Shown: positions 7,141 through 15,991 of the stretch, piece by piece
Numbering within the stretch: position 1 is the stretch's first letter
How the letters are laid out: each line of letters starts with the position of its first letter
Source of the DNA: Chloroflexota bacterium
Lineage (GTDB): Bacteria; Chloroflexota; Anaerolineae; Aggregatilineales; Phototrophicaceae
Reading direction: 5' to 3'
DNA length: 64,000 nucleotides
Assembly (NCBI GenBank): GCA_016223085.1
Contig: JACRPS010000014.1
Location: 235,546-299,545 of the forward strand
Position numbers and translations under genes: made by a program
The notes under the pieces: generated by a model
What the model saw: the letters and a program-made list of their open reading frames with translations, nothing else
Told to the model about the DNA's origin: nothing
The model's database searches: none

Positions 7141-9159
7141 ATGACCCGACTCCCGGAGATCCATCGTTCGCTATTTCTGGAAGGCCCCGCCGGGAGCGGG
7201 AAAAGCACGGCTGCCAGCCAGTATTTGCGGCAGGTGCTGGCCGACCAACAGGCCGCGCCGGAGAGCGTTCTTGTCCTTGTTCCCCACCCTGCCCTGTCTG
7301 CTCCATACGCGCAGGTCTTAAACACGCTGGCACTGCCGTACGCGCCGCATGTTATCACTGTCAGTGGATTTGCCCGGCTGGCGCTACGACCGTTCTGGCC
7401 GGTAGTTGTAAAGGAACTGGGACTGAACCCGGCGTTAACCGCACCAACCTTCCTGTCGGCAGATTTGGCGCAGTACCATCTGGGGCGCATCCTGCAACCC
7501 TACTGGGAGATAGGCGCGTTTGATAGCATCCGGCTGCCCAGGTATCGCGTGATCGGGCAGATTCTCGACACTATCAATAACGCCACGCAGGCCGGCTTTT
7601 CGCTGGATGAAACCGAATCCCGGTTGATCGCCGCCTGGGGGGAGCGCCACTCCAGCCGCGTTACCGTCTACCGCACGGCGGCAGAAATCGCACGCAGGTA
7701 CCAGACGTACTGCCTGCAGCACGGTCTACTGGACTTTGCCCTGCAACTGCACCTGTTGGTGAACATCCTTGTGGATAACCCGGAGTTCCAGTACAGCTTC
7801 AGCGGGCAGTTTCAGTATCTGATTGCCGATAACGTGGAGGAAATGGGCGCGCTGGTGCATGATTTTATCTTCTGGTGCCTGGAAACCGTGCCTAAAACGC
7901 TGCTTATTTGCGACCACGACGGTGGTTTCCGGTCGTTTCAGGGGGCTGACCCGGCTAATGCGCTGCTGCTGCGTGACGTCTGCCTGCAGCGCGTAGTTTT
8001 TGACGATCTCATCGGGCAGACCGAGCCGATTAAGTCACTGGTTGCCGCTGTTGCAGCCTCCCCTACCCCAGCCGATGTTGTTCCACAGCCGGCAACACCA
8101 GCGGTTCAATTCACTAGCACTACGTTTTATCCGCAGATGATCGAAAGCTGCGTCCAGCAGGTGCAGCAGCTTGTCCTTAAGCAGCAGGTTAAACCTGCGC
8201 AGATCACGATTGTTGCGCCATATCTGCACGATGTGCTGCTGTTTGCGTTACAATCGCGCCTACAACAATTGCAGATTCCCTCGATTTATTACCGCCCTTC
8301 ACGACCGCTTAAGGGTGAACCCGTGATTCAGATGCTGCTTACGCTCCTGCAGCTGGCTGCCACTGAAATACGGACACCCGCAGAAATCGCCCAGGCGCTG
8401 GAACTGGCGATTGACGGCCTCGACCCGGTGCGCGCCAGTCTGCTGGCCCACGCGGTTCACCGACCGGAAGGGCTGCTGGCGTATGAAACGTTACCGCCCG
8501 TGATGCAGGAACGGATAACTCTGCCCATTGGCCTGCGTTATAATCGTCTGCGGCAGTGGCTGGCCGATCACCCTGTAGCTGGACAACCACCCGACCGGTT
8601 TTTCGCTCAACTGCTGGAGGAGGTGCTCACCCAGCCGGGATATGGTCTGTTTGAGAATGTCAGCGCGGACAGTACGGTTGCAGGTTTCCTGAACGCAGCA
8701 GAAGGCTTCTGCCGGACGTTCGCTGGGGACACGGTAGATCAGACACAGGCGTTTTTGCAGTTTGTACGCGAGGGTTTTGTCACGTCGGACTGGGAGGTCG
8801 AACGCCCGGACGCCGTTCTGATTGCGACAGCGCATACTGTTTTGACCCGCGATCTGGCTTCCGATTACCAGTTCTGGCTGGATGCCGGTGACAGCGGCTG
8901 GTTTGAACGAATTGAACAGCCGCTGACCCATCCCTTTGTGCTGCGCCGGGGTACGCCACCTGATACGGTATGGACGGACGACATGGAGGACGCACTTCAG
9001 ACGACGACGCTGCGCCACCTCATTCTGGGGCTGCTACGCCGCTGCCGCAAGGGGTTGTTTGTCCATGCCTGCGACATCAGCGCCAACGGCTACGAACAGC
9101 GCGGCCAACTACTGCTGTGGCTGCATCTGGCAGTACCGGCCCTTCAGGAATCCGCATGA
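7141..9159 (+). CDS. UvrD/AddB-like helicase homologue with degenerate motifs
   Basis: 672 residues. The Walker A GPAGSGKST (residues 15-23) is intact and is followed by motif Ia/Ib-like VLVLVPHPALS and ITVSGFARLA. At the motif II position the usual DExQD is replaced by ADNVEE (residues 229-234). A motif III-like FRSFQGADP is kept at 263-271, and a motif V-like IATAHTVLTRDLASDYQFWLDAG begins near residue 561. No motif VI arginine finger and no Cys-rich or RecB nuclease end are recognised. The pattern suggests a structural partner of a helicase, as AddB/RecC are to AddA/RecB. Its stop overlaps the start of an intact UvrD-like helicase (ATGA), which supports a heterodimer. That is inference. 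Confidence 0.72.
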   Translation: MTRLPEIHRSLFLEGPAGSGKSTAASQYLRQVLADQQAAPESVLVLVPHPALSAPYAQVLNTLALPYAPHVITVSGFARLALRPFWPVVVKELGLNPALTAPTFLSADLAQYHLGRILQPYWEIGAFDSIRLPRYRVIGQILDTINNATQAGFSLDETESRLIAAWGERHSSRVTVYRTAAEIARRYQTYCLQHGLLDFALQLHLLVNILVDNPEFQYSFSGQFQYLIADNVEEMGALVHDFIFWCLETVPKTLLICDHDGGFRSFQGADPANALLLRDVCLQRVVFDDLIGQTEPIKSLVAAVAASPTPADVVPQPATPAVQFTSTTFYPQMIESCVQQVQQLVLKQQVKPAQITIVAPYLHDVLLFALQSRLQQLQIPSIYYRPSRPLKGEPVIQMLLTLLQLAATEIRTPAEIAQALELAIDGLDPVRASLLAHAVHRPEGLLAYETLPPVMQERITLPIGLRYNRLRQWLADHPVAGQPPDRFFAQLLEEVLTQPGYGLFENVSADSTVAGFLNAAEGFCRTFAGDTVDQTQAFLQFVREGFVTSDWEVERPDAVLIATAHTVLTRDLASDYQFWLDAGDSGWFERIEQPLTHPFVLRRGTPPDTVWTDDMEDALQTTTLRHLILGLLRRCRKGLFVHACDISANGYEQRGQLLLWLHLAVPALQESA

Positions 9160-11468
9160 CCACTCCACTCCATCCTCTTTTTCGACAGGCGCAGCAGGAA
9201 ATCGTTCACTATAAGTCGGGGCGATTGGCTGTGATAGCTGTGCCTGGTAGTGGCAAGACCTTCACCCTGACGCACCTGGCCGCCGGACTGGTGAACAAAC
9301 TGTCCGCCAAGGAGGTGCTCAACAATACCGAAATCCTGATCGTCACCTTCAGCAACAGCGCCGTTTACACCCTGCGGCGGCGTATTGCCCAGATTTTGCA
9401 GCAGAACCGAGGACTGCTGCCCTATGTTGGCTATCGGGTGCGGACGCTGCACGGGCTGGCGCATGACATCGTGCGCGAACGACCGGCGCTGGCCGATTTA
9501 AGCGACGACTTCGCCATTCTCGACGAGCAAAGCTCACGCCAGATGATTCGGGAAATTACGCAGGGTATGCTGCGGGCAGACCAGACCTGGTATGAAGCTT
9601 ATCTGGCGCAGGGCGTGCTGGAGAACCGTTCCCGCCACCGCGAGGTTTACGAGCATCAGCTTCCCGATCTCGCCGTGCAGTTGTGCGAACGGTTTATCAA
9701 ATACTGTAAGGATAACCGGCTTTCGCCCGGTGAACTTTACGGCTTGGATTTGCCGGCGCAGTCGGCGCTGGTGCGGTTTGTCAGCCGCGTGTATGACGAA
9801 TACCAGCGGCGTCTGGCCTACCAGGGCGCGGTGGACTTCGACGATCTGATTCTAAACGCGCTGCGGATACTGGAAGAAAACGCCGATTTCCGCAGACGGC
9901 TGCAAAAACGCTGGCCCTACGTTCTGGAAGACGAAGCGCAGGACAGCAGCCAATCGCAGGAGCGGCTGCTGCGCCTGCTGACCGACGGCAAAAACTGGGT
10001 GCGGGTGGGCGACCCAAATCAGGCTATCAACACCACCTTTACCACCGCCAATCCACAGTATCTACGCGATTTCGCGCAGGAATCGGGTGTGCGCTGTGTG
10101 CGGTTGCAGCAGTCGGGACGTTCAGGCCGACCGATTGCCGATCTGGCAAACGCGCTGGTGAGATGGACTGCCCGAATGCACCCGGTCCACGAACTCCGCC
10201 AGACCTTCGAAAGCAGCGTCATCGAACCTGCGCCGCCGGGAGATGCCCAGGCGAATCCCACCTTTGCCGAAACGACGGTGTATATCCACTATCAGGAAGG
10301 CAGGGCGATTAATCCTGACGATGAACTGCGGCTGGTGGTCAGCAGCCTGACGCGCTGGCTGCCGGACAACGGCGATAAAACGGTCGCCGTGCTCGTGCCG
10401 GAAAACCGGCATGGCTACCGCCTGCTTGACCTGTTACAGCGCCAGCATATCGCCAGCGAGGAACTGCTGCAAAGCACGTCCAGTGTGCGTCAGGTAGCCA
10501 AGACTTTGGAAACTGCGCTGAACTTCCTCGCCAACCCGACCAATCCAGCCCTGCTTTCCCGGCTGTATGCCGATGTCTGGTGGCAGCAGCGGCTGGGTAA
10601 CACCGCCGAGATCGAAGCAACACGCGAGGAAACAGAGCGTGAACGCACGTACCGCGAGATAGTCGGCGCGCTCAATCGCTGCCGTCAGGTTGAAACCTTT
10701 TTGTGGCCGGCAGGAGGCGCTGACTGGAAAGCGGCACTCAACCTTACGCCAGATCCACTCTTTGCGGATAATCTGGAGCAGTTCCGTGTTATGCTGCAAC
10801 ACTGGCTTAAGGCCGGCTACATGCCTGCTGACCAGCTCACGCTGACACTGGCGCAGGACCTGTTCCGCGCCCCGGCTGAATTGGCGTTGAGTTACAAAAT
10901 CGCGCTGTCGCTGCGGTCGGCCCAGGAAGCCGCCAGCGCCTGGTCACTGCCGCACATGGTAAACGAGGTGAAAGCCATCGGCGACAACCAGCGCCGCTTT
11001 CTGCGCTTCGAGGAAGTAACTGGCGGGTATGCGCCGCGCCCCGGCGTTGTCACCGTTGCCACCATGCACGCTGCCAAAGGGCTGGAGTGGGACCGGGTTT
11101 ACCTGCTGTCCGTTAACAGCTATTCTTTCCCATCGGCTCAGCCGGAAGACACTTACATCGGCGAACGCTGGTTCGTCCGTGCCCAGCTCAATATCGAAGC
11201 TGAACTGCTGGCGCAGATCAACGCGCTGAAAACAGGTGAACCCTATGTTGAAGGCGAAGCCACGCGACAGGCACGGCTGGACTATGCCGCCGAACGCCTG
11301 CGGCTGCTGTACGTTGCCATCACCCGCGCGCGCCGCGAGTTAATTATGTTGTGGAACACCGGCCACTACTGGGCGCAGGGCGGCTCGATGGTGGCACGCC
11401 CTGCCCTGCCGCTGATCGCCCTGCACGAATACCTGGACGGTACGTTGTCCCTACCTGCCCAACCATGA
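9156..11468 (+). CDS. UvrD/PcrA/Rep-type SF1A DNA helicase
   Basis: 770-residue ATP-dependent 3'-5' helicase by family. Visible motifs: Q-motif FRQAQQEIV; I AVPGSGKT (28-35); II DEAQD (259-263); III GDPNQAINTTFTTANP; IV RLQQSGRSGRP; V VTVATMHAAKGLEWDRVYLL; VI LLYVAITRARREL. The protein ends about 40 residues after motif VI, with no RecB nuclease domain. The open frame starts upstream at 8970, but ATG 9156 (MTTPLHPLF) is chosen: it overlaps the previous stop by 4 nt and family homology begins there. It forms an apparent pair with the degenerate helicase upstream. Confidence 0.92.
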   Translation: MTTPLHPLFRQAQQEIVHYKSGRLAVIAVPGSGKTFTLTHLAAGLVNKLSAKEVLNNTEILIVTFSNSAVYTLRRRIAQILQQNRGLLPYVGYRVRTLHGLAHDIVRERPALADLSDDFAILDEQSSRQMIREITQGMLRADQTWYEAYLAQGVLENRSRHREVYEHQLPDLAVQLCERFIKYCKDNRLSPGELYGLDLPAQSALVRFVSRVYDEYQRRLAYQGAVDFDDLILNALRILEENADFRRRLQKRWPYVLEDEAQDSSQSQERLLRLLTDGKNWVRVGDPNQAINTTFTTANPQYLRDFAQESGVRCVRLQQSGRSGRPIADLANALVRWTARMHPVHELRQTFESSVIEPAPPGDAQANPTFAETTVYIHYQEGRAINPDDELRLVVSSLTRWLPDNGDKTVAVLVPENRHGYRLLDLLQRQHIASEELLQSTSSVRQVAKTLETALNFLANPTNPALLSRLYADVWWQQRLGNTAEIEATREETERERTYREIVGALNRCRQVETFLWPAGGADWKAALNLTPDPLFADNLEQFRVMLQHWLKAGYMPADQLTLTLAQDLFRAPAELALSYKIALSLRSAQEAASAWSLPHMVNEVKAIGDNQRRFLRFEEVTGGYAPRPGVVTVATMHAAKGLEWDRVYLLSVNSYSFPSAQPEDTYIGERWFVRAQLNIEAELLAQINALKTGEPYVEGEATRQARLDYAAERLRLLYVAITRARRELIMLWNTGHYWAQGGSMVARPALPLIALHEYLDGTLSLPAQP

Positions 11469-12073
11469 CCACCTATCGCATCCCGGCAGAAGAATGCCGC
11501 GTCACCACAACCGTTTCCAATTCACGTTTTGTCACAACGATTGGTCGTGTCGCGTCCACCGACGACGTGAAGGCGTTCTTAAACCGCATCCGCCACGAAA
11601 TGCCCGACGCAACGCATCACGTATATGCCTTCCGCGTCGGACATGGCAACAGCGTAATCGAAGGCATGAGCGATGATGGCGAACCATCCGGTACGGCTGG
11701 ACCGCCGGTCATGGCCGTGCTGCGTGGGTCAGATATTGGTGATGTGATCGTGATGGTCACGCGCTACTTCGGTGGGACAAAACTGGGGATGGGCGGACTG
11801 GTGCGGGCTTATGGTGATGCTGCCCGCGCCGGTCTGGCTGCCCTGAAGACCGAGGAAAAGAGACTCCGGCACACTCTGGGTGTCGAAGTCTCTTATGCCG
11901 CCTATGAACTCGTCAAACGCCTGATCGCCCGTCACGAAGGTGAGATCGAGGACGAAACGTTTGCCGGCGATATTACGCTGATCTTCCGCCTGCCCGCCGA
12001 ACATTACAAACCTTTCGTCCGTGACCTCAGCGAACTCACCGCCGGGCGGGCGCAGCCCGTTATTCTGAGTTAA
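11465..12073 (+). CDS. yigZ: YigZ/IMPACT family protein
   Basis: 202-residue member of UPF0029. It has the IMPACT N-terminal domain signature, including HHVYAFRVG, SDDGEPSGTAGPPV and VMVTRYFGGTKLGMGGLVRAYGDAA, and a C-terminal domain of about 60 residues (DUF1949-like). Bacterial members are linked to ribosome or translation stress, but their molecular function is poorly defined. ATG 11465 overlaps the helicase stop (ATGA), so this is the last gene of the ATPase/helicase operon. The 3' end overlaps the convergent TPR gene by 14 nt. Confidence 0.92.
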   Translation: MTTYRIPAEECRVTTTVSNSRFVTTIGRVASTDDVKAFLNRIRHEMPDATHHVYAFRVGHGNSVIEGMSDDGEPSGTAGPPVMAVLRGSDIGDVIVMVTRYFGGTKLGMGGLVRAYGDAARAGLAALKTEEKRLRHTLGVEVSYAAYELVKRLIARHEGEIEDETFAGDITLIFRLPAEHYKPFVRDLSELTAGRAQPVILS

Positions 12074-14117
12074 GCGCGCGGGCGATATAGGCCCGTACCT
12101 CCGTCAGCGCCGGATGGCGCGGGTCAAGCGCCTCGGCGCGGGTCAGGAACAGTCGCGCATCCTCATCCTGTCCGTTATCAAACAGATAACGTCCTGTTGT
12201 TGTCAACAGCGGCACGTGGTTCGGGTTGCTCTTTAACCCCTTGTTCAGATAATCCAGCGCCAGTTCCTTTTCGCCGGCTTCCCACAGTACGCGGCCTAAT
12301 AATGTCAGGATGTCCGGCTCGTCGGGAAAACGCCGCTGCCCATCGAGCAGCACTTCCAGCGCGTCGTCATTTTCGCCCCACTTCAGGTAGGCGCTGGCTA
12401 ACAATGTGTACAGCGCCGCGAAGTCCGGCGCCTGATCGAGCGCGTCTTCCAGATACTCCACATCGGCAGCATTTAACGCGCTTCCGGCGCTTACCAGGTC
12501 GCTGATTTCGCCGAACCGGGCCTCAAACTCAGGGTCGTCCACCGACAGCATCAGGCGGTCAACTTCGGACTTCACCAGCAAGCTATCACTCCTCCGGGCG
12601 GCGGCGTCGAGTTGCGTCCGGGCGGCGTCAGGCTGGTCATCCATCAGGTACAGCGCGGCCAGACTCAGGCGCAAATCCACCCGGTCAGGCTGGGCTGCAA
12701 TCGCCTGTTGCAGCACCTCAATCGCAGGCGACACCTCCTCCAGACCGTTCAGGGCATCTACCACATGGCGCACACGCTCACCATCGCGGTCCAGTTCGAT
12801 CAACCGCGCCAAATCATCCCAGAGTTGATCGGCATCCAGGTCAATCAGCAGGATCAGTAGCTGATACAAAACTTCCACATCGTCGGGGGAGGTTTCCAGC
12901 GCGGCGCGGTAGGCTTCGGCTGCTTCCCAACGCAGCCAGTCACTTTCGGTCGCTTCCGGGTCAATCAGGATAAACCCCTCCACAAACGACCGCCCGGCGA
13001 CGGTATGCTGGCGCGCCCCCACGCCATAGGGGATGTTCTGTGCGTCCAGCAGCAGGAGCAGTTCGGCATAGCCGGTATACAGGTCTTCAGCCGTTACATC
13101 CGCCTCAATTGCGCGCTGGTACGTATCTATCGCCGCCGGCAGTTCGCCACCGCGCAGGTAAAGCTGCGCCAGCATCAGCCACGACAGGGCATCGTCAGGA
13201 TAACCGGCGATGTTATTTTCCAGCAGGTCGTAGGCTTCAGTTCGGTAATCGAGTTGATGCAGCGGCGCCGCGAGAAAGGCTGCGGTAAAAGGCGCGTCGA
13301 AGGTTTCAACAATCTGCGGCACCAGCGGGATCAACACCTCCCCTATCGGGCTGAACATCGGCAGCAGCGCGCGGCCCATCGCTCTGGCGACCACCCACGC
13401 CCCGAATTCTCCGCCAACCGCTTCGCCCGCTTCAATCAGTTGTTGTCTGGCGCTGGTCACTGCCTCATCCGGCCACGCTTTGCCCCACAGCGACAGATAC
13501 AGATTCAACTCCCACCGGAAAAGCTGTTCCAGCAGGGCTTTGAGCCGATTCTCATCCCAGCTACCCGCCGAATACGCTGGCAGAACGGGGTCACCCGCAT
13601 CCAGATACTCTGCGATCTGCGCGCTGGCCTCCGGCAGCCGTGCGACCAGTTCGCTTAACGAACCGGCACTGTACTGAAACGACCGTGTATCGTCGCCCGC
13701 TTCAGCCAGATCATTTTCGATTTCCAGCGTAAGCTGCCACTGGTTTCCGTCGCGGTTGAGCGTCCCCCAGACAGCCACGTTCTCGTCCAGGTTTTCCAGT
13801 TCCCAGTCATCCACACTGAACTGGGATTGCTCCATCGTCCACTGATAGGCGTTCGGTTCGCCCTCCACCCGTGCCAGCAGGCGGTATACCCGCATGTCGC
13901 GCCAGCGTTCCAGCAGCGCGGCCAGCAACATACCCATACCCAGCGCCACCTCCGGCATGGCGCTGCTTTGCACCGGCCACAGTCCGATCTTCAACCGTGG
14001 GCCGCTGGCCTCCAGCGTCTGACTCATGCTTGCGGCAGAGCCAAAGACCGCCGACAGTGCGCCGGGATTGCTAGGACGCTGCAAGCCCTTCAGCCGGTTT
14101 GCCAATTCTTCTGTCAT
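12060..14117 (-). CDS. Large TPR-repeat protein
   Basis: 685-residue soluble protein with no signal peptide. The first 220 residues are unrecognised. From about residue 270 onwards there are repeated TPR-like helix pairs (for example ALSWLMLAQLYLRGGELPAAIDTYQRAIE, VDLRLSLAALYLMDDQPDAARTQLDAAA, AALYTLLASAYLKWGENDDALEVLLDG and ILTLLGRVLWEAGEKELALDYLNKGLK). TPRs mediate protein-protein contacts; no enzymatic domain is seen. The N-terminal part contains a stretch (LKIGLWPVQSS through the RWRDMRVYRLLARVEG region) that may be a separate sensor or assembly domain. GGAGG lies before the ATG. Confidence 0.8.
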   Translation of the reverse strand: MTEELANRLKGLQRPSNPGALSAVFGSAASMSQTLEASGPRLKIGLWPVQSSAMPEVALGMGMLLAALLERWRDMRVYRLLARVEGEPNAYQWTMEQSQFSVDDWELENLDENVAVWGTLNRDGNQWQLTLEIENDLAEAGDDTRSFQYSAGSLSELVARLPEASAQIAEYLDAGDPVLPAYSAGSWDENRLKALLEQLFRWELNLYLSLWGKAWPDEAVTSARQQLIEAGEAVGGEFGAWVVARAMGRALLPMFSPIGEVLIPLVPQIVETFDAPFTAAFLAAPLHQLDYRTEAYDLLENNIAGYPDDALSWLMLAQLYLRGGELPAAIDTYQRAIEADVTAEDLYTGYAELLLLLDAQNIPYGVGARQHTVAGRSFVEGFILIDPEATESDWLRWEAAEAYRAALETSPDDVEVLYQLLILLIDLDADQLWDDLARLIELDRDGERVRHVVDALNGLEEVSPAIEVLQQAIAAQPDRVDLRLSLAALYLMDDQPDAARTQLDAAARRSDSLLVKSEVDRLMLSVDDPEFEARFGEISDLVSAGSALNAADVEYLEDALDQAPDFAALYTLLASAYLKWGENDDALEVLLDGQRRFPDEPDILTLLGRVLWEAGEKELALDYLNKGLKSNPNHVPLLTTTGRYLFDNGQDEDARLFLTRAEALDPRHPALTEVRAYIARALNSE

Positions 14118-14139
14118 ACTGAACCTCCATAAAGCAAAA

Positions 14140-14170
14140 GAACGCCCTGGCCCAGATCGCCGGGGCGTTC
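14140..14170 (-). terminator. Rho-independent terminator after the SH3b gene
   Basis: An 8-bp stem, GAACGCCC (14140-14147) with GGGCGTTC (14163-14170), is followed on the minus strand by TTTTGCTTT. It separates the SH3b gene from the TPR gene downstream. Confidence 0.75.
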
Positions 14171-14198
14171 TCCCTCAAACAAACCGGGTTGTCCGCGT

Positions 14199-15740
14199 TT
14201 AACCGACGATGGGCACCAGGCTCAGGTCGCCCCGGACGATCACCTGAGATGCCACTACCCAGCCGAAGCCGCGCGCCGTGTTCAGTTGCAGCCACTGGCC
14301 GTCGGCGGTCCGCGCCACAACGGGTACTTCAATCGGTCCGGGCAGGCTGCCAATCGTACCGAAGTTGGTTCCCGGCGCGGCGTACAGGGTAACGGCGCTG
14401 CCCGCTACAATCGCCACCGGCGCGGTAATCGTACCCACGAAGTCATGGATGATCGGCACCACGTCAATGCTGCCCCGGAACAGCGTGAACTCGCTGTTCA
14501 CCCAACCGCGACCAAACGGCCCCTGCACGAGGAACCATACGCGGTCATCAGCCATCGCCAGCACCGGCAGTTCCGTGCCACCTGGCACCGTGACGACGAC
14601 GCTGTACTGCGCCCCCGGGCCGCTGCGGATGTTCAGGTTGCCCGTATTAATCACGATATGCGGGATATCGAAGCCAAACGACTGGGGAAAGGCGGTCGTT
14701 GGTGTCGTTGGCGTTGTTCCAGGCGGCACGACCACTACCGGCGCGCTGGGGATGGCCGCCAGATCAATCTTGTCGGTCGGTGTATCGGTACGGTGAGTGA
14801 TGGCACCGATTGGCAGCCAGCCTTTTAACCCGCCGCCCAGTTCAACCTGCACAAAGTTGCCTTCCCGGTTCACACCGATGAGGAACCCTTCTTCGCCACT
14901 GCTCAAAACCGGCAGATTGTTGCCGCTGCCGCTTGGCGCATCCAGCAGGGAAATATTTGCGGATGACACCACAACGACCTGACCGGCCAGGCGGGACAGA
15001 CGAATGCGGGTCTTCGGCGCTTCAACCCAGCCAGTGCCCAACTCAGGATGGTCAATCTCGAACCACTCCACCCCGCGCGAATCACGCGCGCTGCTCACCA
15101 GCGTATAATCATTGCTCGGGTCCAAAAACAGTGTGCCCAGCGCCGGGGCATCAATGTTCGGTTGGGTGCGCAGATTCATCGCCTCGGTGTTCAGCACCAC
15201 GCGGAAGCGTTCGCCCGGTCGCACCGATGTCACCCGCTGTCCCCGGTCATACGTCACCCGGATGAAATTCCCCAGTGTCGGCGCGGTTGACGCCGCGGCC
15301 ACCACCGGCAGCGACGGCACCCCCACACCGCCGCCCTGCCCGTCTACCAGTCCCAGCGTCGCCGGCATGTTGGGCAGGATGGTTATTCCACCAATGGTTC
15401 GTGTATCTACCACCGGCACGGTTTCAAATGAGCCGCGCGGCAGGGTGTACTGAATATTGACCCAACCGACACCTATGACCGTTGACACCTGAAACCAGAC
15501 GTTATCCTCAGCTCGCGCCAGCACCGGCAGTTCGGTGCCGCCCACCACCGTCAGCAGGACACTGTACTGGATGCCAGGGCCGCTACGAATATTTAAGAAG
15601 CTGGTGTTTACCACCAGCCGGGGCGTGGCGAATTGCACCTGCTGCTGGGTGTTTCCAGCCAGCACACTTTGCCCGACAAGACCGAGCAATAAAACCGAGA
15701 GCAACAAAACCCGCAAGAGCAACCGCAATTGTAGTTTCAT
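14199..15740 (-). CDS. Secreted protein with repeated SH3b domains
   Basis: 513 residues. A cleavable signal peptide is visible (MKLQLRLLLRVLLLSVLLLGLVGQSVLAGN). Bacterial SH3 domains follow, marked by LNIRSGPGIQYSVLLTV near the N-terminus, MNLRTQPN in the middle and LNIRSGPGAQYSVVVTV nearer the C-terminus. The first and the later LNIRSGPG modules are close copies, including GGTELPVLA and a GWVN tail, so an internal duplication is evident. SH3b domains usually bind peptidoglycan or envelope proteins. No catalytic domain is seen. The frame runs upstream to 15782; ATG 15740 is preferred because AGGAGAT precedes it and it starts the signal peptide. Confidence 0.85.
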   Translation of the reverse strand: MKLQLRLLLRVLLLSVLLLGLVGQSVLAGNTQQQVQFATPRLVVNTSFLNIRSGPGIQYSVLLTVVGGTELPVLARAEDNVWFQVSTVIGVGWVNIQYTLPRGSFETVPVVDTRTIGGITILPNMPATLGLVDGQGGGVGVPSLPVVAAASTAPTLGNFIRVTYDRGQRVTSVRPGERFRVVLNTEAMNLRTQPNIDAPALGTLFLDPSNDYTLVSSARDSRGVEWFEIDHPELGTGWVEAPKTRIRLSRLAGQVVVVSSANISLLDAPSGSGNNLPVLSSGEEGFLIGVNREGNFVQVELGGGLKGWLPIGAITHRTDTPTDKIDLAAIPSAPVVVVPPGTTPTTPTTAFPQSFGFDIPHIVINTGNLNIRSGPGAQYSVVVTVPGGTELPVLAMADDRVWFLVQGPFGRGWVNSEFTLFRGSIDVVPIIHDFVGTITAPVAIVAGSAVTLYAAPGTNFGTIGSLPGPIEVPVVARTADGQWLQLNTARGFGWVVASQVIVRGDLSLVPIVG

Positions 15741-15991
15741 TGAATATCTCCTGGATGTGGCCTTTCCAATCCGGTCAGGCATTAACCGAGCGCGACACGA
15801 TTAAGTATAGGGTAAAAAAGCAAACTGCGCTGTCATATCATGGAGTATAAAGCGAGACGGTAAATGTCGCAATCCAATCGTAACCGGGCAAAGGTACTAA
15901 TATCGAATGTGGAGCGATGGCTGTCCGTCAGGTTTGGCGCACATGATGTTTTTAGAATACAACTAATGAACCAGTCGCTACAGGTGCCAAC

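Noticed and set aside
8970..9155. Upstream extension of the UvrD-like helicase frame
   Set aside because: It overlaps the upstream gene for 186 nt and has no homology; the ATGA overlap at 9156 fits the operon.
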